A stretch of 64,000 nt of DNA from Pseudocercospora fijiensis CIRAD86 (taxonomy: Eukaryota > Ascomycota > Dothideomycetes > Mycosphaerellales > Mycosphaerellaceae), in assembly GCF_000340215.1 (NCBI RefSeq), contig NW_006921536.1, positions 810,446-874,445 on the forward strand. Reading direction: 5' to 3'. Below, piece after piece: positions 42,868-53,960 of the stretch (position 1 is the stretch's first letter; the number at the start of each line of letters is the position of its first letter). Under the pieces are notes generated by a model. The model ran no database searches. It saw only the letters and a list, made by a program, of their open reading frames with translations, and was not told where the DNA came from. A program made the translations under genes and the position numbers.

Positions 42868-43821
42868 ATGAAGGTCCCATCTACTTTGTTGTTACTTACT
42901 GGAGCTTCGGTCCTGGTTCGTGGATTGAACATTGGCAAGAGAGGCGAAAGCGCGCTTCTTGTGGTCCGTCAGGCTGCACCATGTGTTGAGATCGAAGGTC
43001 CCGACAATTGCCCTGATGATGGGCCGGATAGAGACGGCGATGTTCCTCCACCTCGAGATTACGGGCCAGACGACGGTCCCAATAGAGACGATGTTCCTCC
43101 ACCTCGAGATGACGGGCCAGAAGACGGACCCAAAGGCGGACCCAAAGGCGGACCCAAAGGCGGCTCTGGTCCCAAGAACGGTCCAGGTCCCAAAGGCGGA
43201 CCAGGACCTAAAGATGGCCCGAAAGACGGTCCTCAACCCCTTGATGACGGACGTCCTCGTACAGATGGCTCTGCAGTGCCTCCACATTGCGGCTCAAACC
43301 CACCACCGCAGCGTGAGGGTGATCCTCCACCACCTGCCTGCACCGAAGAGTACCGCAACGGTACCGATACTTACAGAGACTGGGACGACGACGATAACGA
43401 TCGCGACCGGGACGGACCTGGCGCAGGAGGTCGTGATGGCGACCTCGACTACGACGGAGTTCCCAACTGGGAAGACACGACCGATGACCGACCCCTACGT
43501 GCAGACGGGACGCCGCTTCCCCCTCACTGCTGGGACAACCCACCTCCACTGCGTGAGGGAGAGACAACACGTCCTGTCTGCACTGATGAAGACCGTAATG
43601 GTCCATCTGGGACGTCCACAGGGTCAGTACTCACCAATACAAATGGCAACACCAATACCAAGTCGGACATCAATCCTTCTGGAGACACAGTCGGAGCAAC
43701 TGATAGCTACCGTCTGGATAGCTCCGTTCGTCAAGTCGACCGGAATGCAGGCGGTCGCAATTCAATCCCGGTCCTCAGTGGAGTGGCTGGGCTTGCTGTT
43801 GCCTTGGCAGCTTTCTTGTAG
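42868..43821 (+). CDS. Secreted, disordered Gly/Pro/Asp-rich protein, probably GPI-anchored
   Basis: A single exon of 317 residues from the ATG in GCAAGATGAAGG. MKVPSTLLLLTGASVLVRG is a signal peptide and GKRGE is a possible Kex2 site. The body is Pro/Gly/Asp-rich with GPKGG units repeated in tandem. A ~36-residue cassette occurs twice (DGSAVPPHCGSNPPPQREG then a Cys, and DGTPLPPHCWDNPPPLREG then a Cys), each preceded by a D..P.R-type stretch, so the gene has an internal duplication with one conserved Cys pair per cassette. The C-terminus is Ser/Thr/Asn-rich and ends in a hydrophobic helix (IPVLSGVAGLAVALAAFL), as in GPI-anchored wall proteins. Low complexity and lack of known domains mean the role is unknown; surface protein or effector is inference. 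Confidence 0.7.
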   Translation: MKVPSTLLLLTGASVLVRGLNIGKRGESALLVVRQAAPCVEIEGPDNCPDDGPDRDGDVPPPRDYGPDDGPNRDDVPPPRDDGPEDGPKGGPKGGPKGGSGPKNGPGPKGGPGPKDGPKDGPQPLDDGRPRTDGSAVPPHCGSNPPPQREGDPPPPACTEEYRNGTDTYRDWDDDDNDRDRDGPGAGGRDGDLDYDGVPNWEDTTDDRPLRADGTPLPPHCWDNPPPLREGETTRPVCTDEDRNGPSGTSTGSVLTNTNGNTNTKSDINPSGDTVGATDSYRLDSSVRQVDRNAGGRNSIPVLSGVAGLAVALAAFL

Positions 43822-44695
43822 CTGGACGGGCCTTGGGCATAGCATGTGCAGGCTGAAAATTTCTCCGAATGGAATGGCTGAAGAGAACCATGAATTTTCT
43901 TGGCGCCGGGAGTTGGGCAGGAAGAAAGAATACCTGTTTCCTTTAACGATGACGATGACGATGGACGACATTCTTTTGTGTGTTTGTTGTTGCGCTTTTC
44001 CCGAATCTTTTCGTACATATATTGATGTTTCTTCTCGTTCAAACAACGGCCGAAAGTGTACCTAATCATGATTGATATTCATCAAATTAGCCCACTACTT
44101 GCAAAGTGCTGAAGTGTCACGTGCAATCCGCGATTGACCATCTTCATTCCAGTCCATCGTTACTGTCGTGGTGCGGAAGATGTTGTGCCGGTATTTCATG
44201 GAGGAATAGAGTTTTGACTTACGTTGTTTTGCTGAGCCACACCAATGCCCAGCCTTGGCTCAGCCTTGGCTCAGCCTTGGCTCAGCATGTGCTTGGTGCG
44301 TCGTCACTCTCGTGCGCTGAAACATCTCGGTCACCTTTGCTGCCTAATCACATCGGCAGCTTCATCTTGCGCTCGCGGCGCCATGAAGATGGTAGCAGCT
44401 GGGACGGCCTCGATTTACGCTCTTGGAGCCCGTCTTGGCGACAGGCGAAGCAGGCTTGCGTTGTCTGTCTGCATGCTCCATACTGCTGAAGTTCAGGCCG
44501 CATTTAGAATGAAACACAGAGCGATGGTCTCGTGGTTTGACAGTATCAATGCTTGCTGTGGATATGATGGCATCTTGTATTCCCTGTTGCCTGCCATCTA
44601 CTAAAGACTGACAAGTCAGCACACGAAAGCACATGTAAGGCCAGATTCCAACTCACCCGAGTTCTTCTCTTCTTGCAACGGTCGTGACTACCAAC
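43822..44695. other. Intergenic spacer
   Basis: No gene is supported. It contains a short 12-bp tandem repeat at 44249-44286. Confidence 0.4.
44249..44286 (+). repeat. 12-bp tandem repeat, CAGCCTTGGCT, about three copies
   Basis: Three consecutive copies of CAGCCTTGGCT(C) ending in CTCAGCAT; non-coding. Confidence 0.8.
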
Positions 44696-45823
44696 ATGTA
44701 CAACAGCAGAATCATTCTCGCTGCTCTAGCTGCGGCTATTGTCGTGGTTCATGGACATGATCTGGAGCCGAACGACGTGCCTCCGGAGTGCAGATCCATT
44801 TGCCAGCCAGTCGTCGATCTAGAGAACGTAAGTTCGGATCCCCAGTGGTTTGAGTCGTTAGACAACCAAGAATGACAGTGCTCCAGAGCTGCGATCGTCA
44901 GTTTGAAGACGACCGTGATAGAAGCACCCACGACCAGCAGTATCGTGACTGCGTCTGCAGCACACAGAACGCAAACCAGGCTCTCTCGACTTGCCAGAAT
45001 TGTGTTGTCCAATATCCAAACTACTTTCTCGACCTTGATGACAACGACACTGACGACAACGGTATGCTCTTTGATCCTTGCTACCGGAGCTGCTCCCGAT
45101 CCAGATATATCGGAAGCGCTGTTCCGGGAGCACTTCGATAGAGTATGCGCCTGAGTGCCATGCTGACACCTCTGACAGAGATTGAACAGTGGCTCAGGGA
45201 CTGCGGCTTCTCGACCGCTACAAATCAGACAGGAAGCGCTGGTGTCACGCCGCCGTCTCCAATAAGAGGACCGGGTGCTACTGGTATCTTTAGCGGATCT
45301 CTGACGACTGCGACATACACCTACACCGAGATTCATCACGATGTGAGGGGGCCTGGCACTGGTATGCAGGCTCGAAAAAAGTACTGACGTGCGCAGGACG
45401 ATCGACCAGAGACTGAGACGCGAACGACCGTATATCCGATTGGCGCCTGGACTTCGGGTACCTTCACAGGATCGTACGGGTCATTGACGACCTCTACAGC
45501 CACGTACACCGTGAGTCTACGATATTCTACCGACCCTTGCAACTCGGCTATTGCTAACGATCGATCAGGGCAAGGACTCTGACACAATCACCCGCGTTCT
45601 TGTCTTCCCGGCAGGTGCCACGCCGCATGTGCCAGGCCAGAGCACTGTTTCCCGTACCACGGGCTCTGTCAGCTTCACTACAGCCACCACGACTGATGCC
45701 CAAGGCAACACTCGAGTGGTCACTTCTCCAGCTACAACGTTTGATGGAGCCGCAGCTGTTGCGACAGCAGGACCTCTTCTCGGTGCCGGTATGGCTATCA
45801 TGCTGGCGGGCATGGCTCTTTAG
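44696..45823 (+). CDS. Secreted Cys-rich, probably GPI-anchored protein
   Basis: A five-exon model keeps phase: 44696-44827, 44887-45061, 45179-45342, 45397-45510 and 45569-45823 (279 residues). The signal peptide is MYNSRIILAALAAAIVVVHG. The Cys-rich part has PPECRSICQP, SCDRQ, RDCVCSTQNANQALSTCQNC and LRDCGFS, spacing typical of fungal Cys-rich surface proteins and reminiscent of, but not clearly, CFEM. A Thr/Ser-rich stalk (GSLTTATYTYT, GSYGSLTTSTATYT) follows, repeated across exons 3 and 4. The C-terminus ends in a hydrophobic tail (AGPLLGAGMAIMLAGMAL), as needed for GPI attachment. Exon 2 takes the CAG acceptor 8 bp downstream of a first candidate because only that keeps the Cys-rich frame. 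Function is unknown. Confidence 0.65.
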
Positions 45824-47313
45824 AGAGATGGGAGGTACGACGAAGGGGTCGACGTGCGTTCGCCTTTGGGCGCATGGTGCTTGTGTCTCGGTGCTGAGTG
45901 CGGGTGGGCTGCCATTGTCCTTCTAGCTAAGCTCGTGAGTGAATATATCTTAATGATTCGTAGTCATGTGCGCCTTGGACGTGTGTGTTGTGAAGAAGGA
46001 TCGTTCACATTGGAGTGAAAGTGACTAGGGTCGGACCGCTGAATAACAAGTCGCTATTCGCTATAATCCATGAGCAGCAACGCTGTACATTCTTACTTCC
46101 CACCTCCCACCACTCCACCTATCCCGCTTGTGAGATTATTCTGTACTATAACTGCCTGCATACCGCCCAGTGCGGAGGATCACTCGTCGTTCAGCGTGGT
46201 CTTACAGCAAACCCCGAAAAACGAGGCTCGGGATTTCGAAAGGCGGCCATCGGACCAAGGAAAACAAGGAACATGGCAGGCAAGCGGGCTTTCAAGGCCA
46301 ATGACAAGAGTATGGCAGCGATAGTGAGGCTACATGGACCAGTTCATCAGACTGGAGAATTGGCCAAGAAGACAAGGAGGAGCAATCCCGATGGGCCCAT
46401 GTGCAGACACCATTTGCACAAATAGCCTCGCCGAACATCAGAGGGCAGCAAAATGAGGAAAGGCCGAGCACTGTGATGGTCTTTATGCTCAGGTGCCATC
46501 GATATACCGAGAATATGTTTGACCGGTGAAGGTCATTTCGGCCTCCTACGGTCAGCAAAGGACACCCTCATGATGCTCATCATTATGCCTTCGTTTACAA
46601 AATACGCAAACAAGTCCTGGGCAACTGCATTATCAGTTCAATGCCTCCGAGTCTGCTTCAATGTGGCCTTGTTGCTCCGAATGGCGTCTATGCTGAAGAC
46701 CCCGAATATTAAATTCAGGGGACTTGGGCCTCTCCAGCCTCGCCGTATCACACCCACTCGACTAGCATAGCCTCCGCGAATCAATAGGTGACTGTTCCGG
46801 ATAGTGTTCGAGGGAGAGTCGGCAGACGGCGGCCTTAATGCTTGCATCTAGCCTAGATCACGGTTTGATGATTGAGACGTATTAGACCTCGTAGCGGTGA
46901 TCCGACGTCGCCGTTTCTCGTCGGCTTCATCAAGTAGTGCCTCAAGTAAACGAGCCGTCATTACGCTTTCAATGCTAATCACTTCTATTCTCTCTCGCAA
47001 TAAGATCTTCAAGTCTAGCAAGTTTTAATCAGTCTTGCAAAGCAGCGACAAGAATAGAGTCTTCCGAAAAGATAGGCACGCCGGTAATACCGCTAGCTTC
47101 CTACGACTTCGATCTAGAATAGAACGATATTAAGAAATAAGCGCATCTGATTAATAACTTAGTAGATAGCTTCTTATAGAACAATCTCTAGGTTATAGTT
47201 AAAGATCGAAAGACAAAGAAGCTAATATCTATCCTTACTAACTCGCGCGGAATCGTCTATATAGGAGAAATGCTTGACATTGTGCAATTCACTAGCATTG
47301 ACATGTAGTCCAA
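45824..47313. other. Intergenic region with a short transposon relic
   Basis: No gene is supported. From about 46900 the sequence takes on the TpA-rich character of the RIP blocks. Confidence 0.45.
46900..47280. mobile_element. Short RIP-affected relic, family unknown
   Basis: About 0.4 kb has TAG/TAA-rich, CpA-poor sequence (for example GATAGCTTCTTATAGAAC) unlike the flanks and without a coding frame. It is probably a fragment of a transposon, too short to classify. Confidence 0.4.
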
Positions 47314-48960
47314 TTACTGGAGGTCAATGACCACTTGCTCTGCCAGCGCTAGAATCTTTTCTTCCTCAAGTTTACGACCTGTCAGCTGTAGACTCACAGG
47401 CAGACCATGAACAAGCTCTGGGTCGTATTGCTTCTGCGTCGTTTCGTCCGCTTCACCATAGTATGTCTCGATCGTCGACGTTGTGTCCTGCGCTTTATCG
47501 ACAGCTATTCCGGACGGGAAAGATACCGAGCTGTAATCTAAGATGTTGAAGACACCAGTGTAGCCTACGTGCGTGAATTGACCATGCTTCGGCGAACTGG
47601 CATAAGGAGTCGTGGGACCAAGAATGGCATCGAGACCGCCGACTGCCTCCCAGCGATCGAGATAGCGTTTCGCTAGTGCAGTTCTTTGCTTTTGCAATTG
47701 CCATAGTTCATGTGAGCCAACCTCCTTCGCGGTTTCGTACGCTGCCATCTCTGGGCGGATTGGCTCACCCACTGGCGTCAGAATATTCGCAACAGATTTC
47801 CCTCCATCTGCGACAAAGAATTGGCCAAGCAGCTGCAATGCCTCGGCATGATCAGTATTTGGCCAGTCCACGAGCTCATAGCCTTTCGCTTTGAGCTTCT
47901 TAACGACCTCTTTGATGGCTCTGGTCACTGGCGGAGTAGGTCTGATCATGCCGTTGTCCCACAATACAGCAATTTTAGGCTTCTTCTTCAGCTCAACATT
48001 GCGGTATGGAATTGGCAAGCACTTTGGATCTTTGTTCCAAGGTTGCGTGCCAACCACGTTTTCAGTATACAACCGTAGATCTGCGATACTTCTTGCCATC
48101 GGGCCATGCACACTAGGTACCGCCTCTTGCCCTGCTAGTCCGGATCTCGCGTCAAAGTGAGGAAATCTTCCGGCGCTTGGCTTCAATGTGAATATGCCGG
48201 TGCAAGCTGCTGGTATTCGCAGGGATCCACCAATATCAGTCCCGACGCCGAGAGGCGAGCCACGTAGAGCGATCAGAGCTGATTCGCCGCCTGAAGATCC
48301 TCCAGACGTGGTAGCTCGATTCAATGGATTGACAGTCCGGCCATAGCAATTGTTGACCGTTTCCGCTATCATCATGGCAGTAGGAACATTGGTCTTTACA
48401 TAAGGCACCGCACCGAGATTTTTCAATGTGGTTACAATGCTGCTTTCTTGATCCATAGGGTCAGATGCCCAGGAGCAAAAGCCGACTGAGGAAGGGTAAC
48501 CAGGAACATTGAAGTTGTCCTTTAACGACACCGGTAGACCATGCAGGGGACCAGCGACCTTTCCAGTCTTCTTGAACTCGGCATCCAACGCTTTTGCTCT
48601 TTTGAGGCCGTCTCCGAACATGACCACCGTAAGGCAGTTCGTCAGTTGATGGGCAAGAGCAGCTCTTTTGCAGAATGCCAGGGTCACATCTTCGGAGGTC
48701 CATTCTCCTTTGGCTATCTTTGCAACAATTTCCGTAGCAAGGCTGTCGGTAATCTGCAATTCCTTCTCTGACAGTAGTCCAGACTGGGCTGGGAACCCTG
48801 TTATGTCCAAGACATCGTCTGCTGGCAGCTTCTCCTTTGGAAGTTTCCATTCTGCAGGAATGCTATCGAGAGTCTTCTGCCTTGCCTTTGCGGATATCTC
48901 TTTCCATGGCTCGGCCGAACTCATATTGTTGAATGTAGATCTGTTGATTGTGTGATTCAT
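47314..48960 (-). CDS. Amidase signature family protein (acetamidase-like)
   Basis: A single exon of 548 residues (or 536 from the second Met, MSSAEPWKEI, which looks the more natural start). All three catalytic elements of the Ser-cisSer-Lys triad are visible: Lys in LPVSLKDNFNVPG, the cis-Ser in the signature ATTSGGSSGGESALIA, and the nucleophile Ser in GVGTDIGGSLRIPA. The C-terminal half includes GLDAILGPTTPYASSPKHG and HGLPVSLQLTGRKLEEEKIL, as in fungal acetamidases and general amidases, which hydrolyse amides to acid and ammonia. The length is typical. Substrate is unknown; a nitrogen-scavenging role is plausible. This is the last intact gene before a 15-kb RIP-affected block. Confidence 0.92.
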   Translation of the reverse strand: MNHTINRSTFNNMSSAEPWKEISAKARQKTLDSIPAEWKLPKEKLPADDVLDITGFPAQSGLLSEKELQITDSLATEIVAKIAKGEWTSEDVTLAFCKRAALAHQLTNCLTVVMFGDGLKRAKALDAEFKKTGKVAGPLHGLPVSLKDNFNVPGYPSSVGFCSWASDPMDQESSIVTTLKNLGAVPYVKTNVPTAMMIAETVNNCYGRTVNPLNRATTSGGSSGGESALIALRGSPLGVGTDIGGSLRIPAACTGIFTLKPSAGRFPHFDARSGLAGQEAVPSVHGPMARSIADLRLYTENVVGTQPWNKDPKCLPIPYRNVELKKKPKIAVLWDNGMIRPTPPVTRAIKEVVKKLKAKGYELVDWPNTDHAEALQLLGQFFVADGGKSVANILTPVGEPIRPEMAAYETAKEVGSHELWQLQKQRTALAKRYLDRWEAVGGLDAILGPTTPYASSPKHGQFTHVGYTGVFNILDYSSVSFPSGIAVDKAQDTTSTIETYYGEADETTQKQYDPELVHGLPVSLQLTGRKLEEEKILALAEQVVIDLQ

Positions 48961-49204
48961 GTTCTACAAATCATGAGAAGTGAAGAGGAGTCTCTGCAAC
49001 TTCTTCCATTGGCCGAAAGTGGTGGCCATGATCCTGCCGATGGCCTATCGTTGTAGCCGACATCGCGACTACGGCGGACTACGGCGATGAAGGTGGCAAT
49101 TTGAGTGACACATCCACAACTAAGCTTCGGACTACCTCCGTTCAGGCCTTTGTGCATTAAGGATTACGTTCCGGGGTGGTGGTAGTAGCGGAATAGATTA
49201 GCAC

Positions 49205-50560
49205 ACGTGATACAGTCAAATTTAGGGTTCTTTTGCCGACTTCCGATCTACTAATTATACACTACTCTACCTAATCCTTTGCCTAAAGGCCTAAAGCTAA
49301 ACCGCTAATTTTTATCGTAGATTCCGCTATCAAAATACGATCTCGCTACACTAACGAAAACTAGCATATCTAATATAAGGAGGCTATAGCGCTACTATTT
49401 CCGAATATAGCGAACTAAAAATTAAGTCTCTACGACGTATACGCGTTAAGTTACACTAATTAAGCCGAGCCTACTTCTATAGCTTTCCGCCTACCTAAAC
49501 ACATCGATTCTCAATATATTAGCATAGTATAAGCTACTACCTAGAGGTTCTTAATAGGCATTGTCCGACTAACTTTCTTGCTAAGCCTAAGTATATACGA
49601 CTTCTCGTTACTAAGTTCTCGCCGCTCCTTAAAAGAACGGGTAGTAGTACTACCCTTCTTTTTAGACTAAACTAACTCGAGGCCCTTCGTAGAGTATTTC
49701 CGATCGACTTTCTTACTATATATAACTATATACAGTATAGTAGTACTAAGTTGTCGTTACTTTGCCGATAGCATTTACTAGCGGCTTAGAAGCCTCTAGA
49801 TACAACAACCCTAATATATTTAAAACACTCGCGCGCTCGCAGATCTAGTATTTCCGACTAACTTTATAGTAAGGACTATTCGTATGCGACGTCTCGTTAT
49901 TAAGATATAGCTATATAGTAGACGCGACTTTAGCTAGCTAGCTAGCTCGCAATTCGAGTTAGCACTTCGAATACTAAATACTAACTAATACCTGCATAAT
50001 ACCTATACGACCTATACGATACCTATAAGGCATCGCTAATATAAGCGACTCCGACTTAACTAATTAGCCTAATACCTCTAAGCTCGATCGTCGTCTAGGC
50101 GGAAGCGCTTAGGATAGAGGCGCTTAGAACGGAGGCGCTTAGTATACTTCTTCTTATCTCTCTAATGTTCTAGATATATCTAAACTCGACTATAGTCTAG
50201 GCGGAGGTAATTAGTATACTTCTTCTTCTTATCTCTCCGATATTCTAGCTATATCTAAACTCGACTATTGCGAAGACAATGCTACCTTACTAACTCGACT
50301 AGAATATAATAAAGATAAAAACAAGGAAATAGTTATATCGTAGGATCTAGATCTACTAGGATAGACGTCTAACCTACTAGTCTATATAGTCGATAAGAAT
50401 CGCCGCTACTAGTACTAGTATTATAGCGACTATTATAACTCTAAGAATATACTAGGTAATAAGGACTACCTAGCTACTCGACGCTAGCCTAATCGTCCTA
50501 ATCGTCCTATAGCCCCTCGCCGCCTACGAAATGCTAATCGTAACGTCGACTATACTTAAC
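49205..50560. other. RIP-affected sequence, no recognisable gene
   Basis: TpA-rich, with local repetition near 50095-50270, where GGCGGAAGCGCTTAGGAT-like and TTCTTCTTATCTCTC-like units recur. It may include the upstream part of the following frame (an acidic, Asp/Asn-rich stretch can be read from about 50290), but no protein is recognised. Confidence 0.35.
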
Positions 50561-53358
50561 TAGCTAAGGATAATAGTATAACCGAAGACGAGGACGCTAA
50601 TATAGATAAAAAGTTACTAAGCGAGGGCGAGTTAGAGATTAAGAGTCGTACTAGTAATACCTCTAATAATAACGACGACGACTAACCTATATAGCGTCCT
50701 AGCTAGCGCGGCCTCGATAAGATAGACGATAAGGAAGAGGGTAAACTCGACCCTACTAGCCTCCGTAGTCTACGTCGTACGCCTAAGTAGAAGTACAGCC
50801 TTACTATAAAGCACCTCGCCTAGCTTAGATTGCTAATAGAGAAGATAATGTTTATATAGTTTAGTAAGGAGGGTATAAAGACCTACCGCAAGCGTATATA
50901 GGCTGTTTAAGATATATTGCCGAATAAGCATCTTATTAGTGCTGTTTAGCTACGTGCTAAGGTTAAGAACTTAATTAGCAAGAAGTTCTTTAATGCGTAC
51001 AAGCTAGAAGACAGTCTTGCTGCACTACGTCGCCTATCCGAGATATATAATATAATCTATAATATCGCTCTAAATTAGTACCGCCTTCTCGAGGACTTTA
51101 TGTTACTTAATACTCGGAAGGATACTATATAGCGAGCAATGTCCTTCGAAGACAAGCGAAACATAATATAGAAGCGTATCTATACGATTATATATATAGT
51201 CGTCTATTCTATAGCAATAAAGCGGGCCTCGTAGATACTAAAATCGCTTAGTCTTCTACTTGTTTGTGTTAGCAACGTGCCCGCCCCTCTTATCGACACC
51301 CTATATAGTATAGGTCTACTTCCGGCATATAAGACTATCTAGGCCTTAATTAAGAAGAATGCTAACACCTAGCGGCTAAGGATCTTAGAGTGGGCTAAGT
51401 TGTATATCTAGTAGATCTGCTACGATAACTTTAATCGCTAGGTAAAGTAGAAGGACTAAGGCATTGCCGACAATAATAAACAGGTTAACATTACTAATTC
51501 GTATATCGCCCTCTACGAAGACATACTAGAGAGGGGGTTAACGTAGGACATGCTAGACCGCTCGAAGCTAGTACTAACCGAGAATATTATCTAGAATATC
51601 GATAGCGACGATACTATCGTAGCAGTCGAAATGTACTAGCTCTACGAAGCCTGTATATATATATTTAGTAACGCGATTAAGACTATCTTTAAGGCAGCGA
51701 AGGATACCGGTAGTCTAGTCGAAGAGCTAGTATATCCGGAGATTAACTATAGCTTCCGTAGTAAGACCTAGCTACTAGCTATGCCTCTATTATAGAATAA
51801 CGAGATCTCGAACAAGGGCACTGCCTTAGTATACGACGATATCTACTAAGGCAACCTTAGTCTAAAGCCCGATAATCCGATCTTCGAGAATAGGCTGATT
51901 ATTAATATCGGTAATTAGCTTACTATCGAGCGTATACTAGCTATAATCTTTAGCGGTATCGAGAACAAGGCTATATACGATAGGAAGTAGCATATCCTTC
52001 CGGTGCCCGCTTGGTTCTATATCTTTATAAATCTATGCTTTATACCTTTCCGTACCTATTAGAATAAGAACAAGGCCGGCGATCGTATAGACTTCTCTCT
52101 GTTATCGGATATCGATTTCTAGGGTATAAAAGAGGTTAATCTAAAGTTACTAAAATTCTTCCGTATATAGAGACTACTAAAGCGTTGCTTTAAGGCCCGC
52201 ACTGTCGCCGTATTCCTCTAGATTATAGTCAACCGTAGCTATATCTCTAAGGATCTTATTAGCGAAGGTAACTAGACCCGGCCTAAGGTCGTTAAGTAGG
52301 CTATTGTCGAGAAGATATCCGCTACTAAGTATATAGATATCCTAAAGGAGATGCATTAGCTACTCCTATTACTAGAAGCATAGGAGGGAATGCCTAATCG
52401 ACCTGCCTCTACCGACAATAGCGCTATACTAACTAGGCTAGATGCGGCCTTTACCTCTATATATAGACTAATAAAGGAGATCTCTTTGTTTCTACGCGTC
52501 CGCTATGCTGTCCGTATATAGGATGTTAGTTACCTTCGTCGATGCGTAGACTATACGATCCCTATATTCCTTAGAGCTAGACAGAGTAACTATAGTCGTC
52601 TAATAACCTATTTCTATTTCCTCCTTAATAAGGGCGGTACTAAGGACCTATAGAAGGCGGTCCTTGCTACTATAACAGTTAATCAGTCTAGAAAGAAGGG
52701 CTATACTATCGGTAGTAATAAGATAATTAAGCTTATTAACTATGCCCTATCCGAGGACTACAATCGCCTTGCTAATTCGACTTATAGACTTGCTACTGCC
52801 TTTAAACGAGTATCGATAAACCGAGAGTTATCTCGCCTTATCCGCGATATATTTAGGGAGAATTCTAGTATCTATCGGACCAGTTACTATACTAATAAGG
52901 ACATTAGCGCGGGCGTATTCAATCGAGCTAATAAAATCCGTATCGATAGGTTCGCGAAGTAGTAGTACGGAGATTTTACGCTCTCGGACGATATCTAGAA
53001 TATCGGTGCAGATTAGATACTATTAGTCGTCGAGAACTTTAACGCTACTAACTAGAACTTCATTCGAGGCCGTACTACGGTGCTAGAATCTAATGCCTTA
53101 GAGGGTCCTAATGCTATAGAGCGCCTAGATAGTATTAATTACGGTCTAATTAAGGATGTAGTACTTAATCTAGAGCGAGATAATGTGTAGGTTTAGCTTA
53201 TAGATAGTACTGCTTAGCTATTCGAGGGTATAGAAACCTAGGACCTAACTAGTATAGGCACTAGCGCTAGCGCTAGCAACGGTAGAGTAGAAGGAGCTAA
53301 TATAGGTCTCCTCGTACGTATAGGTAGCCTTAGTAGTAAGGGTAGCAGTAACTTCTAA
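50560..53358 (+). pseudogene. Long degraded frame, unrecognised ~900-1000-residue protein
   Basis: A nearly continuous plus-strand frame is interrupted almost only by TAG/TAA where Trp or Gln is expected. An acidic start is followed by a long helical body. Recognisable runs include LEDSLAALRRLSEIYN, KDTGSLVEELVYPEINYSFR, YNRLANSTYRLATAFKRVSI, ELSRLIRDIFRENSSIYR and LESNALEGPNAIERLDSINY near the end. I know no domain that matches with certainty. It converges with the helicase and may have belonged to the same element. The way the stops concentrate at Trp/Gln codons shows it was an intact gene before RIP. Confidence 0.55.
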
Positions 53359-53364
53359 AGGAAC

Positions 53365-53449
53365 AGAGCATAGAGCATAGAGCATAGAGTATAGAGCATA
53401 GAGCATAGAGTATAGAGTATAGAGCATAGAGCATAGAGCATAGAGTATA
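53365..53449 (+). repeat. 7-bp tandem repeat, AGAGCAT/AGAGTAT, about 12 copies
   Basis: A regular heptamer array just after the long degraded frame. Copies differ at one position (GCAT or GTAT), a C-to-T change at CpA, so RIP or deamination acted on it. An apparent minus-strand frame (MLYALYS...) is only the translated repeat. Confidence 0.9.
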
Positions 53450-53639
53450 ATATTTGATGTATTAAGGTAGGACTATTCTTGTCTAAGCACTAAACTAACG
53501 CCTGTAATGTCGTCGTTGTCCTATAGTAGCTCTAGATTGTGCGCGCCTAGCGGCGAAGTAATAGCGGTAGACTAGAGTGCGTGCCTAGCGGTAGACTAGA
53601 GTGCGTGCCTCGTCGGGAGTGTTTATAAAGTCGAAGGGT

Positions 53640-53960
53640 TTAGCTAGGCGTACGATAATAGCTTAATAGCTAGCTAGGCTAGGCGTACGATAATAGCTTA
53701 ATAGCTAGCTAGGCTAGGCGTACGATAATAGCTTAATAGCTAGCTAGGCTAGGCGTACGATAATAGCTTAATAGCTAGCTAGGCTAGGCGTATAATAATC
53801 GCTTAATAGCTAGCTAGGCTAGGCGTACGATAATCGCTTAATAGCTAGCTAGGCTAGGCGTACGATAATCGCTTAATAGCTAGCCTAGCTAGGCGTACGA
53901 TAATCGCTTAATAGCTAGCTAGGCTAGGCGTACGATAATCGCTTAATAACTAGCGTTACT
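53640..53960 (+). repeat. 35-bp minisatellite, about nine copies
   Basis: The unit contains AGGCGTACGATAATAGCTTA plus ATAGCTAGCTAGGCT. The first four copies have AATAGC and later ones AATCGC. One unit near 53880 is a few bases short. There are no unique spacers. Confidence 0.92.

Noticed and set aside
42932..44065. 377-residue alternative frame in the GPI-type gene
   Set aside because: It overlaps the frame with signal peptide and GPI tail and reads low-complexity sequence out of phase.
46015..46425. 136-residue plus-strand frame in the spacer
   Set aside because: No domain, biased composition, and overlapping frames of equal length.
49222..49231. TTTAGGGTTC, telomere-like hexamer at the edge of the large block
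   Set aside because: Only one copy is present; no telomeric array supports a chromosome end or interstitial telomere.
53245..53427. Short minus-strand frame rich in Leu-Tyr (MLYALYS...)
   Set aside because: It is a translation of the 7-bp tandem repeat.
53640..53960. Regular repeats that might be taken for a CRISPR array
   Set aside because: The units follow each other directly with no unique spacers and the genome is fungal; it is a minisatellite.
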